Below, piece after piece: positions 5,119 to 6,189 of a DNA stretch of 6,189 bases. The notes beneath the pieces were generated by a model. The model had not been told where the DNA came from. It ran no database searches and saw nothing but the letters and a program-made list of their open reading frames with translations. This DNA is from an uncultured Clostridia bacterium (lineage in GTDB: Bacteria; Bacillota; Clostridia; Oscillospirales; Ruminococcaceae): NCBI GenBank assembly GCA_946533615.1, contig CAMNBY010000239.1:1-6189 (forward strand), read 5' to 3'. Made by a program: the position numbers and the translations under genes. The number at the start of each line of letters is the position of its first letter. Position 1 is the stretch's first letter.

Positions 5119-5173
5119 TTTTCCTGATTTTGCACGAAAATGCAGGAAAATGGCGTCGGGGCTGCATTTTTTT
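5119..5173 (+). terminator. Terminator-like hairpin overlapped by an alternative hairpin
   Basis: AAAATGCAG (5137-5145) can pair with CTGCATTTT (5162-5170) across a 16-base loop, followed by a T-run to 5173. An alternative long hairpin uses the same left arm: TTTTCCTG (5119-5126) with CAGGAAAA (5143-5150), continued inward by ATTTT (5127-5131) with AAAAT (5137-5141). The two folds exclude each other. The simplest reading is a terminator for transcripts arriving from pnuC; the large loop makes it weak. Confidence 0.45.
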
Positions 5174-5198
5174 GTCACAAGTGTTTTCACGAAATCTC

Positions 5199-5227
5199 TT
5201 GACTTTGGGCGTGAAAAGTAATATAAT
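5199..5227 (+). promoter_or_regulatory. serC promoter, sigma-A type
   Basis: TTGACT at 5199-5204 and TATAAT at 5222-5227 are 17 bases apart, one base from consensus, within an AT-rich stretch. The expected start is near 5233-5235, giving a leader of about 54 bases. No extended -10 TGn is present. Confidence 0.85.
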
Positions 5228-5246
5228 ATTTAATGTAATTTTTTAA

Positions 5247-5264
5247 GGCAGGCAACCGCCTGTC
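5247..5264 (+). promoter_or_regulatory. Small hairpin in the serC leader
   Basis: GGCAGGC (5247-5253), loop AACC, GCCTGTC (5258-5264) forms a 7-bp stem with one G-U pair. It ends ten bases before the ribosome binding site. It is too small for a known metabolite riboswitch and has no T-run, so it may affect transcript stability or initiation, or have no role. Confidence 0.4.
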
Positions 5265-5287
5265 AGACTATAATGGAGGTTTTTATC

Positions 5288-6189
5288 ATGGGCAGAGTTT
5301 ATAATTTCAGTGCAGGCCCTGCAGTTCTCCCTGAGGAAGTGCTCAAGGAAGCTGCCGAGGAAATGCTCGACTACAAGGGCACAGGAATGTCGGTAATGGA
5401 AATGAGCCACCGTTCCAAGGCTTATGACCAGATCATCAAGGAGGCAGAGGCAGATCTCCGCGACCTGATGGGTATTCCCGACAACTACAAGGTCATCTTC
5501 CGTCAGGGCGGTGCTTCGCTCCAGTTCGCAGAGGTACCTATGAACCTGATGAAGAACGGCAAGGCTGCTTATATCATCACCGGTCAGTGGGCAAAGAAGG
5601 CCGCTGCCGAGGCTGAGAAGTACGGCGAGGTAGTAAGAGTTGCTTCCTCTGCTGACAAGACCTTCTCATATATCCCCGACTGCTCCGATCTGGACATCCC
5701 CGAGGATGCTGACTATGTTTATATCTGCGAGAACAACACTATCTACGGCACTAAGTACAAGGCCCTGCCCAACACCAAGGGTCACGAGCTGGTGGCTGAC
5801 GTTTCCAGCTGCTTCCTCAGCGAGCCTATCGACGTTAGCAAGTACGGCGTTGTATACGGCGGTGTTCAGAAGAACGTCGGCCCTGCGGGCGTGCAGATCG
5901 TTATCGTAAGAGAAGACCTGATCGCTGACGGCCCTGCGTTCAAGCAGTGCCCCACTATGATGGACTGGAAGATCCAGGCCGAGAATGATTCCCTCTACAA
6001 TACACCCCCCTGCTACGGCATCTATATCTGCGGCAAGGTGTTCAAGTGGATCAAGAAAATGGGCGGCCTTGAGGGCATGAAGGCTCACAACGAGAAGAAG
6101 GCCAAGATCCTCTATGATTTCCTCGACAGCAGCAAGCTCTTCAAGGGCACCGTTGTTGCAAAGGATCGCTCGCTGATGAACGTTCCCTT
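5288..6189 (+). CDS. serC: Phosphoserine aminotransferase (3' end outside window)
   Basis: SerC transfers an amino group from glutamate to 3-phosphohydroxypyruvate in the cytoplasm, the second step of serine synthesis, using pyridoxal phosphate; in many bacteria it also serves pyridoxine synthesis. Three hundred codons are visible of about 360 expected; the gene runs off the right edge. The ATG is eight bases after GGAGG (5275-5279). Family marks are FSAGPAVLP (7-15), SHRSKAY (40-46, substrate-binding arginine), RQGGASLQF (72-80, cofactor phosphate), the tryptophan of GQWAKKA (W101) that stacks on the cofactor, NNTIYGT (149-155), VADVSS (169-174) with the aspartate that pairs with the pyridine nitrogen, and the Schiff-base lysine K195 in GGVQKNVGPAG. 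All expected active-site residues in the visible part are present. It has its own promoter. A serA gene may follow, but this cannot be seen. Confidence 0.97.
   Translation, partial: MGRVYNFSAGPAVLPEEVLKEAAEEMLDYKGTGMSVMEMSHRSKAYDQIIKEAEADLRDLMGIPDNYKVIFRQGGASLQFAEVPMNLMKNGKAAYIITGQWAKKAAAEAEKYGEVVRVASSADKTFSYIPDCSDLDIPEDADYVYICENNTIYGTKYKALPNTKGHELVADVSSCFLSEPIDVSKYGVVYGGVQKNVGPAGVQIVIVREDLIADGPAFKQCPTMMDWKIQAENDSLYNTPPCYGIYICGKVFKWIKKMGGLEGMKAHNEKKAKILYDFLDSSKLFKGTVVAKDRSLMNVP

Noticed and set aside
4727..5221. 164-residue plus-strand frame overlapping the end of pnuC
   Set aside because: It lies in another frame of pnuC and then runs through the outer repeat; it has arginine-rich low-complexity content and no ribosome binding site.

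Overview
The window looks like chromosomal DNA of a Ruminococcus-like Firmicute (Oscillospiraceae). The grounds are strong AGGAG ribosome binding sites, TTGACA/TATAAT promoters, fairly GC-rich coding DNA against AT-rich promoters, a Firmicute-type PnuC and SerC, and dense intergenic repeats. The genus is inference; the sequence itself proves no taxon.

Layout. Positions 1-449 hold no gene: there is a palindromic repeat at the left edge, short heptanucleotide tandem repeats, and a REP-like hairpin repeat in reverse orientation. Positions 450-3580 are a tight, intact five-gene operon of phage virion type: a major capsid protein, two small proteins placed like head-tail connector and tail-completion genes, a small beta-rich tail/baseplate-like protein, and a tail-hub-like protein. 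Eight bases after the hub stop lies a near-perfect extended -10 promoter that drives a short RNA of about 110 nt ending in a strong intrinsic terminator (3588-3736). Positions 3733-4100 carry three forward copies of the REP-like repeat. Then come pnuC (4134-4814, nicotinamide riboside uptake), a second repeat-rich gap (4815-5198) that includes the inverted partner of the left-edge repeat, and serC (5288 to the window end, phosphoserine aminotransferase) behind its own consensus promoter.

How it fits together. pnuC and serC are ordinary host metabolic genes. The capsid-to-hub cassette is the unusual part. No terminase, portal, protease, scaffold, tape measure, lysis, integrase or regulatory gene is visible in the window, yet all five reading frames are open with good ribosome binding sites. 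The cassette plus the small RNA is enclosed by nested inverted repeats: an inner pair at about 256-437 and 3733-3978, and an outer pair at 1-97 and 4879-5051. Either this is a preserved minimal or domesticated virion-protein cassette with an associated RNA, or it is the 3' end of a larger prophage whose packaging genes lie to the left of position 1. The window alone cannot decide between these.
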